A DNA stretch of 64,000 bases from positions 2,356,001 through 2,420,000 of the forward strand of contig ML978123.1 of the NCBI GenBank assembly GCA_010015805.1, read 5' to 3'. This DNA comes from Rhizodiscina lignyota (Eukaryota; Ascomycota; Dothideomycetes; Aulographales; Rhizodiscinaceae). The notes below the pieces were generated by a model, which worked only from the letters and a program-made list of their open reading frames with translations, did not search any database and was not told the origin of the DNA. Both the position numbers and the translations under genes were made by a program. Below are positions 34,330-45,706 of the stretch, in pieces. Every line of letters starts with the position of its first letter. The stretch's first letter is position 1.

Positions 34330-37016
34330 ATGTCTGCCGCAAACCGTGGCACTACTTCTTCGTCCAGGCGAAAGCGCTCGCGTGAGCCGGACGACGACGC
34401 CATGTCTTCGCATCCACCATCGAGCCGTACGTGCTAAACGCCGAATTCTATAGCCATGGAATATTGCTAACGGCTGCCCAGCTCCTGCATCATCTCCTCC
34501 CATTGGCCTTCAAGACGACGAAGAGGACGACATCGACCCTGAAGATGACCTCATTGGGGACATCGACGACATCGACGAGATGGCTGAAGACGAAGCTGGT
34601 ATTGACCTGTTTGCGGACAATTTCGAGCGGGACTATCACGACCGGCCCGACGAAAACTATGAAGCTGCTGGTCTCGATGATGATGGTGACTATGATGAAC
34701 TCGACCTTGCTACACGTCGACAGCTTGAGGCTCGTCTCAATCGTCGTGATCGCGAGCTGAGGCGTCAGCGCGATATGCCTGCAGCGTTCCTCGCAGACGA
34801 TGAGGATGTTGGGATCGCCGATTTGACGCGCCAGCCCAGGAGGCGGCGACATCGATATGACGAGGATCAAGATGATGTTGACATGATGGATAATATCATG
34901 GATGAAGAGATCCCGCTCGAGGCCCTAAATGACATCAAGGCAGCCAGTATTACTGACTGGGTCGCTCAACCTGCGGTGCACAAATCCATTGCACGCGAAT
35001 TTAAATCCTTCCTCACAGAATACACTGATGAGCACGGCACATCTGTCTACGGCACGCGGATAAGGACGCTCGGTGAAATCAACGCCGAAAGCTTGGAGGT
35101 TTCTTACGACCATCTGTCCAGTTCAAAGGCGGTCATTGCATACTTCCTTGCGAACGCGCCCACTGAGGTCCTGAAGATTTTCGACCAGGTCGCAATGGAT
35201 GTCACTCTGCTCCACTACCCTGACTATGAGCGGATTCATACAGAGATTCATGTTCGCATCAGCGATTTGCCGATCAGCTACAGCCTGCGCCAGCTCCGTC
35301 AAACCCATCTCAACTGCCTTGTTCAAGTCAGCGGAGTTGTGACTCGCCGCTCTGGTGTCTTTCCTCAACTGAAGTACGTCAAGTTTGACTGCACGAAGTG
35401 CGGCACGACCCTTGGACCCTTCTCGCAAGACTCCAACGTTGAGGTCAAAGTATCATTCTGCCAGAATTGCCAATCGAGAGGCCCCTTCACTCTCAACTCG
35501 GAAAAGACGGTGTACCGCAACTACCAGAAGCTCACCTTGCAAGAAGCGCCTGGTACCGTTCCTGCAGGTCGTCTCCCTCGTCACAGAGAAGTTATTCTAC
35601 TTTGGGATCTCATTGACTCTGCCAAACCTGGTGAGGAAGTCGAAGTTACGGGCATCTATCGTAACAACTATGATGCATCTCTCAACAACAAGAACGGGTT
35701 CCCAGTCTTCGCTACTATTCTCGAGGCGAACCATGTCGTCAAGTCGCACGATCAATTAGCAGGATTCCGGCTCACGGAAGAGGATGAGCGCAACATTCGT
35801 GCACTCTCCCGCGATCCAAAGATTGTCGAAAAGATTATCAACTCTATCGCGCCTAGTATCTATGGACACACCGATATCAAGACTGCTGTTGCATTGAGCT
35901 TGTTTGGAGGTGTGAGCAAAGAAGCTCAAGGCAAGCATGCGATTAGAGGAGATATCAATGTTCTTCTCCTTGGTGACCCTGGTACCGCAAAGTCGCAAGT
36001 TCTTAAGTACATTGAGAAGACCGCTCATCGCGCCGTTTTCGCCACCGGCCAAGGTGCCAGTGCTGTCGGTCTGACTGCATCTGTTCGGCGGGATCCGATG
36101 ACTGCAGAGTGGACACTGGAAGGAGGAGCGCTTGTGCTTGCAGACAAGGGTACTTGCCTGATTGACGAATTCGACAAGATGAATGACAAGGACAGAACCA
36201 GTATCCACGAGGCAATGGAACAACAGACAATTTCCATTAGCAAGGCTGGTATCGTGACTACGCTGCAGGCGCGTTGCGCAATCGTCGCAGCCGCCAATCC
36301 GATTGGCGGGCGATACAATAGCACCATACCGTTCTCGCAAAATGTAGAGCTGACCGAACCGATTCTGTCTCGTTTCGACATCCTGTGTGTTGTTCGCGAC
36401 ACTGTAGATCCGAGCGAAGATGAGCGGTTGGCCAAGTTCGTCGTCACTTCTCACGGTCGCGCTCATCCGATCACTGCTTCCCAAGCAGCAGTGAATAGTC
36501 AGCTCAGCGAAAACGGGGATATGGATGTCGATGAGGAGTCGCAGCAGCAGCCAAAGCAGGAAGGCGAGATTCCGCAGGAACTGCTGAGGAAATACATTCT
36601 CTACGCACGCGAGAAGTGTAGGCCGAAACTTTACCAAATCGACCAAGACAAAGTGGCGCGTCTATTCGCAGACATGCGTCGTGAAAGTTTGGCAACTGGT
36701 GCTTATCCTATCACCGTAAGTCCCGGCTTCTTTTCAACTCTAGAGACTGCTTAGTGCTAACATCGCTCAGGTTCGACATCTGGAAGCCATCATGCGTATC
36801 GCAGAAGCATTCTGCAAGATGCGGCTGAGCGAATACTGCAACGCTACCGACATTGATCGCGCAATTGCAGTAGCGGTAGACAGCTTTGTCGCCAGCCAAA
36901 AAGTAAGCTGCAAGAAGGCCCTCGCAAGGGCATTCGCGAAGTATACGCTTGCGCGACCGGGTGCGGTGAGGAATGGACAGTCAAGAAGGAATAACGGCGT
37001 CATCGCCGCGGCATGA
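34330..37016 (+). CDS. MCM2: MCM2, subunit of the replicative MCM2-7 helicase
   Basis: Mcm2 is part of the hexameric helicase loaded at replication origins and also chaperones histones H3-H4 through its acidic N-terminus. Three exons: 34330-34426, 34482-36715 and 36771-37016, introns of 55 bp each, total 858 residues. Seen: an acidic N-terminal region (EEDDIDPEDDLIGDIDDID), the zinc finger (FDCTKCGTTLGPF and SFCQNCQSRGPF), the MCM-box Walker A in its family form (GDPGTAKSQVLKYIEK), Walker B (CLIDEFDKMND), the arginine-finger segment (EPILSRFDILCVV) and the C-terminal winged region (RHLEAIMRIAEAFCKMRL). The first exon, starting at MSAANRGTT, was found through its GTACGT donor and is short. Confidence 0.97.
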
Positions 37017-37441
37017 GTAAGGAATAACACTGATTGATGTCGGCGTTTGGGGTTGAGGGCGAACTGCTTTGACGGTTGATAAGGCGATTTTCCACAAGAG
37101 GAGGTGATTCGCTGCATAATAACCAGATGAGTATGCGGCACATATAGAGTCCATGAGCGGAGTATCGTGGACAGCTTCGGTGGAAGTCATGTGTTTAGGA
37201 TGACGAGTTGCATATATGATACCTTCCTGAAAAGACTTGTTCACTTCATTCTTGCCTACGCGGCATGCACAAAGCATCTCTGTTTGCCCATCTGTTTGTG
37301 AGAGCTTTTCCCATGAAGACATGATGCTAATGGCCATTTGTCATCAAGTCGTCTCGCGAAGAAAACGCCTTCGCTATGCCTCTGAAGCAGAGAGCCTACT
37401 TTCATGCAATTATTTTATCTTCAGGTCTTTCCACATCGTAC
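37017..37441. other. convergent intergenic region
   Basis: About 425 bp between the 3' ends of MCM2 and the BolA gene; presumed 3' UTRs only. Confidence 0.5.
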
Positions 37442-37801
37442 TCAAGATGCTGTATTTCCTTGCTTCTTCTCCCACTCTTCAGGCGTAAAACACTTGGGCG
37501 TCCATGCATGGATTGCCGCGATTTCTTCCTTAAGCACCGAGTTCACCAGTCGATGCCGTGCCAGAGTTGTCTTCTTCGCAAATTGAGGAGACACTATCTT
37601 CGCCTCGAACATTTGACCACATCCACCTGCGGAGAATTAGCATGCCTACGTCAAGGAGCTGTTATGCTGCGCACCCGACATGTCTTCGATGTCGACATGG
37701 CTGGCTCCCAGTTTCTCCACCAGCTTGCCCTTCAGCGCCTCTGGGGTAATGCCGGTATCATTCTGCATCTCTGTTGCTTCTGCGTCGGTTCGAGCACTCA
37801 T
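37442..37801 (-). CDS. BOL2: BolA-family protein, BOLA2/Fra2 type
   Basis: BolA2/Fra2 binds monothiol glutaredoxins through a shared [2Fe-2S] cluster and takes part in cytosolic iron-sulphur traffic and iron sensing. Two exons on the minus strand, 37801-37675 and 37626-37442, joined by a 48-bp GTGCGC...GCAG intron (branch point GCTAAT), encode 103 residues, the usual size. Seen: [14 protein letters not shown] helix, [15 protein letters not shown] with the cluster-loop Cys, the invariant RHRLVN His, [11 protein letters not shown] and the C-terminal FTPEEWE. The cytosolic type is inferred from the absence of a transit peptide and from the GGCGQMF loop. It is too split to appear as one open frame. 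Confidence 0.88.
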
Positions 37802-38264
37802 GTCGATGGGAAGATGGGGCGATGGTCGACGATGAAGTTTTCCGATCTAGATCTGATAAAGATGTCGAGATTAGGTTGACCAAGACCTAAGGAACCCCTG
37901 TCGAGGCTGCAGAAGGGCAGAAGGGCCTCGCCAATCGCATTGGCCACATGTTTCATCGCCACTGCTCCGCTCCAGCTTGCATCCGCAGGCAAACTGTCTC
38001 CATACAGAGAACCTCACTTAATTCACCGAGCGCTTTCCTTTCTGCCTCGCCAGTGTGCTGCTGGGCTGAGGCTTTGTGTACTATAATAATTCTCCTTTGG
38101 AACTGAGTGCCATTACCACATCCTTTCATCACCCGCCTCGTATTGCACTGCCTCGACAGCTGCACCACCGACGGTCACGACTCCTTCGACTTCACCACTC
38201 TCATATACTGCAGGTACATATGTCTTCTGCTCGCAGATAATAACATCCAACGAGTCCGCTCGCC
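37802..38264. promoter_or_regulatory. divergent promoter region (BolA2 / FKBP-STIMATE gene)
   Basis: About 460 bp between two divergent starts. No specific regulatory motif recognised. Confidence 0.4.
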
Positions 38265-40024
38265 ATGGGGATACCCCAGGGTTTTAAGCGCGTCTGGGGC
38301 ATACGCGTCCTATCCAGCCTCCTCCTTTTAGCCCCACTCAACACAGCCGTCCTCCTGGCAGACCGTGGTGATGTCGACATCGATGTTACGCGTACAGGAG
38401 ACTGCACACAAAAGTCGCATAGAGGCGACACCTTGAACGTCTATTACACCTTGAGGCTGAAGGATGCAGAAAGAGTCACGGAGACAAACGTCGGCACGCA
38501 ACCGTTCGAGTTTACTTTGGGGACAGGCGCAGTCATACAAGGATGGGAGATTGGACTCGAAGAGATGTGTCTGGGAGAGGAGAGACGACTGACGATACCG
38601 CCTGAATTGGCGTACGGAGCATTCGGAAGTCCCCCTGCTATTCCAGGGGGCGCAACTCTAGGTGGGCCTTGATGTTCCAAAGGACGTGGCACACGAATGG
38701 GAGCTGACGTTGACGTAGTGTTTGATACGGAACTGGTTGGACTCAACGGCGTGGCAGCACCTAGTGGAACCCCTACTGTCGGCATAGTAACTGCTCCAGC
38801 AGAACCGACGTCCTCACCTACCTCTACAGCTGCGGCCGCCGAGTCTGAGCCTTCGGACGCATTAGCTGATGCTGTACTACCCCCAGATCTCCCAGTGGTA
38901 GATGTCCCTCCGCCAATCGAATCTGTTGCAGCAGAGGTTGAAGCGGCGGACAAAGATGAAAGCGACAATGGCGAGTGTAGACTTCTTGGTCCGTTCGCCA
39001 TCTTTATTCAAGGTGCTCTCGGCGCTCTCGCTCTCCTTTCGCTTGTTTATAAAAGATGGCGCGAGACGCCTCGCCGGCCATTGAAGATTTGGTGCTTTGA
39101 TGTGTCGAAGCAGGTCCTTGGTAGCGTATTGACGCACATCCTCAACCTGCTTATGAGCATGCTTTCAAGTGGACAATTCGATGTTGCGACAGCCGTCAAA
39201 CCTGGTTCTCCATCTTCGAGGATGCTGTTTGTGCGCGCCGATCCCGGGTTCGTTCAGGACGACGCAGCACCAATGAGGGACAACCCTAATCCGTGCAGTT
39301 TCTACTTGCTCAACCTGGCGATCGATGTAAGCTTCCCATTTATACAGTAATTCTCAGGCGAACTGGTTCTGACTATACTCCATTTTAGACAACGCTTGGT
39401 ATACCAATACTGGTTCTCCTCCTCCGAATCCTCTATCACCTCTTCATGTATACTGCTCTCGCCAATCCTCCAGAATCCATTCGCTCCGGCAACTATGGGA
39501 CTCCACCTCGGTACGGATGGTGGCTTAAGCAATCCTTCATATACTTCATCGCCCTCTTCATCATGAAGCTGTGCGTCTACGCACTCTTGCAAATGCTGCC
39601 ATGGCTCGCCTGGGTCGGCGACTGGGCACTGCGATGGACAGAGGGCAACGAGGCGCTGCAGATTGCGTTCAGCATGCTGGTGTTCCCACTGATCATGAAC
39701 GCGCTGCAGTATTGGATCATCGATAATTTTATAAAGGATCCTGCTGGTGGCAGTGAAGGTGCATGGGATGGCCATGAGCAGCTGCCTCAGGAAGATGAGG
39801 ACGATGATCATAGGAGAGGTCACGATGACGACGACGATGAGGAGGAGGCTGAAGATGAGATCGAGGAGGTTGAGAATGAGGATGTCAAAGCTGTTCGCCA
39901 GACGCTGAAAGATGCGAATCCAACAGCTCTGCCGGCGTATGACGAGCATGTAGACGGACATGGCGGTGGATCAAGTAGGGGAGAGAGCAGAGGTGGATCG
40001 TCCGAAGAGGAGGTCAAAACGTGA
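38265..40024 (+). CDS. ER-type FKBP peptidyl-prolyl isomerase domain fused to a STIMATE/YPL162C-type membrane protein
   Basis: Three exons: 38265-38661, 38719-39326 and 39389-40024, introns of 57 and 62 bp in matching phases, 546 residues. The N-terminus is a signal peptide (SSLLLLAPLNTAVLLA), followed by an FKBP domain at about 37-145 (RGDTLNVYYTLRL, FEFTLGTGAVIQGWE, RRLTIPPELAYG, GGATLVFDTELVG). A linker rich in Ala/Pro/Glu of roughly 75 residues leads straight into a multi-helix domain (GECRLLGPFAIFIQ, KIWCFDVSKQVLGSVL, LNLAIDTTLGIPIL, YGWWLKQSFIYF, LQYWIIDNFIKD) of the family that includes human STIMATE/TMEM110 and yeast vacuolar YPL162C. The tail is very acidic. The second exon encodes both the FKBP end and the membrane domain, with no Met between, so separate genes are unlikely. 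The FKBP aspartate motif (FD-S) is not recognisable, so isomerase activity is doubtful. Confidence 0.85.
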
Positions 40025-40424
40025 GGGCCTTGTACGAATATGGTATACTGGATGCTTTGGCTTGGGTATCTCTGGCATTGCACGCACAGGCGCAATTGGT
40101 TTCCTTTGGGTTGAAAACAAGCTACTGTAGGGAATACACAGCTTCGCTCTTGCTTGGCCAACCAATTTGGTAGACCTTTTTTCCACTCCGCTGTCATGCT
40201 CTCCTCATGTGGTCGACTTTTCCAGTTTTACTGTCACAATTTGCAGTGTCGTCCGAGGGTGCTGTTGTCAGTCGCTATAATGCGCAAGACTGTGCGACTC
40301 TTTTTGGAAGGCACACTTGTCGTATTTGCATCTCTCGCAGCTCTCAGCCTCGTTCCATCATTCAATTTTAGTATTGTGAAAGACTTCATCTGGCCTTCTG
40401 TCCACCAACAGGGCGGTGCGCAAG
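40025..40424. other. intergenic / promoter of the membrane-protein gene
   Basis: A 400-bp stretch with no gene of its own; an overlapping 65-codon frame starting at 40280 is out of frame with the real exons. Confidence 0.45.
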
Positions 40425-42582
40425 ATGACCACATGCTCGTACGATTGCAGCACGGTGAAGAAGAAATGGCAGCCTGATCCTGATATTACCGGCCTTGGAG
40501 TAAGTATCAAAACAAGACGTCCAATTTTGTCGTTGACTCTCTAATGTACCAGCCAGGTCGTTATTGGATACTCCGCAACAGCCTTCATTGCCGTCTTTAT
40601 CCTTGCGGCATACTTTATTATGGCGCACCAGCCTAAACTTGATCCCTTTCGAGATAAAAATGGAAACCCCCCTCCCTCCTCCGAAAGGGCCGTCCCATAC
40701 AAGCCAAATCCCATCGACGAACTTGCGCTTGGGTTGTTGTCGAAGATATGGGAAAGAAGACGTCGGGTTCTAGAACATCCTCAGGTCAAGAACTCGCAGC
40801 TAGAGAGAGCCCTAACCAAGGTACGGAAGGTGGAAATATGATTCAGCGCGTCGATTAGCAATCCGCTAATGCTTTAAAGTGCGTTCTGAACATGGGCGAC
40901 ATTCAAATCGTAACGGGCATCTCTCTTCTAGTTACCGGTTACTCTCAACTCCGATGCGGCCTCTCCGTTTACGATTGGCAAGTCTTGGTTTTGTTGGTCT
41001 TTTTCTCAAGTGTCACCCATCTCGCGTGCCTGAGTTTCCTCCGAAATTACCTCTACATCCGCCGTCCTCAACGCTTGTTGAGAGTAATTTGGATGAGCAT
41101 TATGGCCATTATGCTAGTGGTGGCAATGGTTCCGACGGCCAATACCGACATCCTCTCATGGATAGATGCGGTCGGTCCAGTCGATTATGATAATCCAAAC
41201 CTCTCACCTGCGGCGTATGCGATCTGCAATTTCAGAAAGCCTCTCGATACCACTTCGGAGTCCTATCCTTCCGTGGTTGTCTCTGTGTTCCTTATTGTGT
41301 TCGGTCTTTCGTCCCGGTTTTTCAGACTATACAAGATCTTATCTGTGAACCTGGTGGGCCGACTCAGGAGATTCATGAGTGATAAGGCTCAGTTTGTGCT
41401 GCGAAGGGTATACGAATGGGCCGAAGTCGAAAGTTCTCCTATCGGTCTAAGGCGAATGTTAGTTTTTCGCCCGCTGCTTGCCACCTTTGTCTCCGCTCGG
41501 GTCTTAGTAGATGCGTACGGATCCATGCTAATAGAGGTATGATAATATGTCGATGAAGGCATTGGTCTCCTGTGTGCTCACTACAAACAGGTTTGTTGGC
41601 TTCTTGTTTGCTTCACCTGGGCTATCGCCCATCTTGTTGTCCTCCTACGGGAGCGAGGCGTCTTCATCCAGACCGACTGGACATTTGGCCAAATCCTCCC
41701 TATGATCCTTCTGGCTGCTCCACTGTTGACATTTAGTTCATTCTTACAGCCTTGTAAGTCTTATTTCCTCGCAGACTGCCTCTCCGAAACCGGTCCAGCG
41801 GCAGTTTTGTGGCCCACAGACTATTGGCCAATAATGAGACAGCTGTGCTGCTGATGCTGGTGCTACTACTGAGACGAACATGATCTGATTGAGAATACAT
41901 AGTTGAGGAAAGAGAGGATCAAGAGAAATGCGGAAACGGAAATGGCTTTCGCATCCGGCCATATCGATATCAAAGCGCGGAGCTCCAGCGGTCACCGTCA
42001 CCGTCGTCCTTGATTACGGAGACCTTCCAGCCCTCCAATAGCAGGAGAGAAGTGCAGCAAGGAGCCGTCGATGACACTCCTGAGCAAAAGTTTTATCGGG
42101 ACTCGTCTTGGGCACCAAATTTCGTTTTCTTCGTCTTATTTCAGCTGTTCTCACTCTCACTCGGAGCCCTCGATATGGTTGCACTTGGTGGCCACGCAAC
42201 TAGCCTTTTCAACCTTTTCGAGGCCGAGCATGCGAATATTAAATTCACTTGGCTCATCTCCTGGCCACCTGTGGCAACGATTTTATGCCAGTACTACTTC
42301 ATTTTATTTCAGCTCGACATCGAAAGCATCAGAGCACAGTGGCCTCGTCAGCGAGCAGCATATAGAGCATGCAGCCTGCTCAATTTCCTCTGCTTCGCAA
42401 GCATGACCGCGTGGTGCACCCTTCCGTTCCTGTGGATTGTTAATCCCGACCCCAACGATGCATCCCTCAGACCCGAAGCTGTCGTGGTCGCTTGCCCTTA
42501 CGGCATTTATTTGCTAGTTCATCTTATTCTAAGGGTTTCCCGCTTCATGTATATCAAAACTACAGTCTTAGAAAAGGCCTAG
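40425..42582 (+). CDS. fungal multi-pass membrane protein of unknown function
   Basis: Five exons: 40425-40499, 40557-40820, 40880-41536, 41591-41753 and 41903-42582; introns of 57, 59, 54 and 149 bp have GT-AG ends and consistent phases, giving 612 residues. At least eight hydrophobic helices are visible: VVIGYSATAFIAVFILAAYF near the N-terminus, then a loop NPIDELALGLLSKIWERRRR, IQIVTGISLLVTGYSQLRCG, LLVFFSSVTHLACLSF, MAIMLVVAMVP, VVVSVFLIVFGLS, CWLLVCFTWAIAHLVVLL, MILLAAPLLTF, FVFFVLFQLFSLSLGALDMV and later ones. A short acidic/basic cytosolic loop lies near residue 420. The start ATGACCACATGC was fixed by the phase of the first GTAAGT donor. Similar proteins occur widely in Pezizomycotina as uncharacterised; I assign no function. 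Confidence 0.8.
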
Positions 42583-43299
42583 CTAGAATACTCGTAAATA
42601 ACTATCAGCTATGCGCGTATAATCTGTGCACGGCTAATCAAGCATCAGACATGCTCTCGGAGTGTCGAATAGCAAAACTGGAACCTGTTGCACACGTTCA
42701 ACCTTCATCAATGTCAGCTATTTTGTCACCCTCGAGACGTCTCATGCAGCTCCGAGCCCTGTGTCATTGAATAGGGTTTCGTACTTCTACACTACACAGA
42801 GGTTTACGACTGTGACTACGTTTCTCAAGAAAAGTATGTCAAAAATTAGTAATAGTCCTCTTTACTCGAACACCCCCACCATACACTAATAACACTGCCC
42901 AGTGCAATATTCACTGCGCTCTTTCGACAGTACTGGCGACTTCACATTCTCTTCCCGTGCTTCGAACCTTAGCAAACTATCGTCCTCAGGTCTTAATCAA
43001 CTTGAAGCTCTTCCGCTCAACGTATTGCAGTTCTCCGTCACGTCATTCGAGAGTGGAAAGCAAGGTTTAATATCAATTCCCGAGCTAAGGCAGGTGATAG
43101 CTCGCCCTGGATGGCAAAGCCCTTCCCGAACGTTGACGTCCGCCAGAATTGAAAAGATGAGCCGACATTAGCAGTAATAGATACTGCAAAGTTACTTGTT
43201 ATCTCATCTTGTAATTACTCTCCATTGACACGTTTGTCGGAGGTATGTACATCTCATTCAGTCTTCGTAAAGTATCATTTACGAAGCTTCTGTACAGCC
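42583..43299. other. convergent intergenic region
   Basis: No gene supported; an 89-codon frame at 42902-43171 has no ATG and no recognisable domain. Confidence 0.5.
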
Positions 43300-44574
43300 T
43301 TAGCTCGATCCTCCAGCAAACTCGCCCCCAGTCGTGATAGTCTGCGCCAACTCCACAACATATAACCTCGTCAGCGCCAAAATCACCAACTTGTTCCCTG
43401 CAAGCGCAAAATTGGCCAAGGGAACGGGCGGCTTCCGGCTCGGGCTCAAAAGAGGATTGCTATTCACAAGACCAATGACTTTACCTGCCTCATTCCTAAT
43501 CACGATCCCCTCTCCCTCGCCCGTCCAGATGCGGCCCGCGTCATCGATATGCATGCCGTCGATGCCTCCGGCGCGTGCAAAGCCGAACAATCGTTTGTTG
43601 ACGGGACGGGCCTCCTCATCTAGATCATACAGCCAAAGTCCGGGTGATGCGAAGCCTGCTACCCCGCCGCCGTATTGCGTGGTGTTTGATGTCTCGCCGA
43701 TATAGAGCTTCGTCATCTCTTTGTTGATGCGGATGCCGTTGCAGTTGAGGATGTCGGCTCTGCCGATAATTGGAAGAAGCACCCCGGCTTGGGGATCCCA
43801 CCGCCAGACGGCATCGGGGATGTCGGGAGTTGGGCGATCGGGATATCCAAGGGCCTTTCTGCCAGTTAGAGCCGGCAGAGCAATTGTTCAGGGCTTACTT
43901 ACTGCGTAGTCCAGATCGGTCCAGAACATGTACTCCTTGCCTGCTTTGGTTTTAATCCATTGGATATCATCTGGCCCGTTGAAGCGCAGACCCATGTAGT
44001 TATTGAGTACCTGCTTGGCCTCGCCAGTATGGGGATTGACCGCGGTGATACCACCTGGATAGCTGACAGACTGATACGTCGCGAAGTATATGAGCCCATC
44101 GTAATAGTACGCGCCGTTAGGATTAATGAGCACGGACGAGATCTTAGGCTCGTAGACCTCATATGTATCAAGCTTGAGAGCGCGGACAGTCGTGGCGCCG
44201 CCGGCTTGCACAGAGCTTGTAAACCAAACTTCATTACGATCGTAGATCCAAAGTCCAGCCTCGTAGAATGGGAGTCCAGTATCAATCTCCTTGATGAGCT
44301 TCAGTTGTGGGTTGTGTCCAAAGATGTCTAAGAACTCTTGATCATAGGAGATGAAGGGAGCATTCTTAGCAGATTCAAAGAGACCGCTGAGAGAAGTCTT
44401 GTCAGAGAAGACGGTGTCAACAAAGCCTTCCGTCAGGTTTGAGAAGTATGAGTTTGGTAGAAGATATGTATATTCATATGGAATTGAGACGACTGAAGAC
44501 TTCCCATAGCTCTGAGAAGACGCTAGCTGCGCGAAAGCAGCGGAAAACGTAACGAGCACGCTACGGAGAGACAT
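43300..44574 (-). CDS. secreted SMP-30/gluconolactonase-like six-bladed beta-propeller protein
   Basis: Proteins of this fold are metal-dependent lactonases or related hydrolases. Two exons on the minus strand, 44574-43903 and 43854-43300, joined by a 48-bp GTAAGT...AAAG intron, give 408 residues. The start at 44574 was chosen over one 12 codons upstream because it begins a good signal peptide (SVLVTFSAAFAQLASSQ). Expected metal ligands are visible: Glu in LPFYEAGLW, Asn in GLRFNGPDDI, Asn in LNCNGIRI and Asp in GGIDGMHIDD. The likely location is outside the cell. The exact lactone or ester substrate is unknown. Confidence 0.82.
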
Positions 44575-45706
44575 TTTGAGGAGATCTGAGATGAACTGTG
44601 GGATACTCAACCGCGACTGCCATTCTCAGGTTATAAATTTTCGAAATTCTCCGACTTCAAGATCAGGAACCTGCTGCCATGTACCGAAGTTCCCTGCGGC
44701 CCCGCATGCTGTGATGTAAACGGGCAGAGAACTATATTGCTGCCCCGCAAAGTCGACTCTTGATGAACGTCCGTTCACGTCGACTACCTGCTTCCGAAGT
44801 CGTCGACGGAGACACGGAATTGCACGGTGCGCATATGATATGACATCCCGAGTAATGGGGAGAGGGGGATTCGACCCATCTACTCATTTACGCCGGTTAT
44901 TGTGAGTTAGGTGCTTTGCCAAGCACGAAATAGGCTTCTGGAGTTCTGCCCGTGTCTGAAACTGGAGAGATCCTTTGCCGGCAATATTCGGCAATAAGGA
45001 AAGTAGGAGTCCATCTCCTGCGATCTCCTCCTCTTAGCTTGAAAAGGCAACAAGTAGGAACAATGAGATATGTTCTCGTGCGACAAATGTGAAAGGAGGA
45101 GAATGAGGTTATATGAAGAAAAGACGGGAGACGGAAAGATATTGGCCAAAGGAGGAGAAGTCGAGATAAGGACCAATCAGAGCTAGCCCTTTTCGTATTT
45201 CGCTGAGTGATCTGTCAGCACATTATTTCTCCAGCCACGTCACAGTAGTGACTTTATTTTCACTTTTCTCCCCCTAGATGCCGAACTCTCAGTCTAAATT
45301 GCAGCTTATCACTCCGAATTAATCATCAGAAAGAAGAAAATAATATCTGGTGCCTGATATTGTCGCCCTTTAGTGTTCCAAAATAGTTCTGTCTCCATCG
45401 CAGTGGTCGAGTTTATTTCAATTCCTCCCTGAAGCGTCTGCTCGGCGTTCCAGCATTTTGACTCCAAATATCTCTGAATCATTTCCAGTATTGCAGTTAC
45501 GATAAATTAGGCGCACGTACAGCTTGAAGTCATTTTCCTCTACCGCAATCTTGAATACTCCTCGAACACGGTGTAGAGTGAGTCAGAGTCTCGTACTCCG
45601 TACTCCATTCCGAATCTTCGCGTAGCAGCCTTGGCTATTTCCACCAACAAGTTATATCATACTCAGTGCGACCTTTCTTAATTGAGTTCTTTCCTCGTGC
45701 GTCAAG
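44575..45706. other. divergent intergenic region (propeller protein / alpha-beta hydrolase)
   Basis: About 1.1 kb with no supported gene. A GGGTCGAATCCC-like stretch near 44866-44878 (minus strand) resembles a tRNA T-arm, but a full cloverleaf cannot be built. Confidence 0.45.

Noticed and set aside
42902-43171. 89-codon frame downstream of the membrane-protein gene
   Set aside because: No ATG at its start and no recognisable domain.
44840-44935. Possible tRNA on the minus strand (TTGGCAAAGCACC and GGGTCGAATCCCC stretches)
   Set aside because: A-box and B-box similarities are partial and no acceptor stem or anticodon arm can be paired at the right distances.
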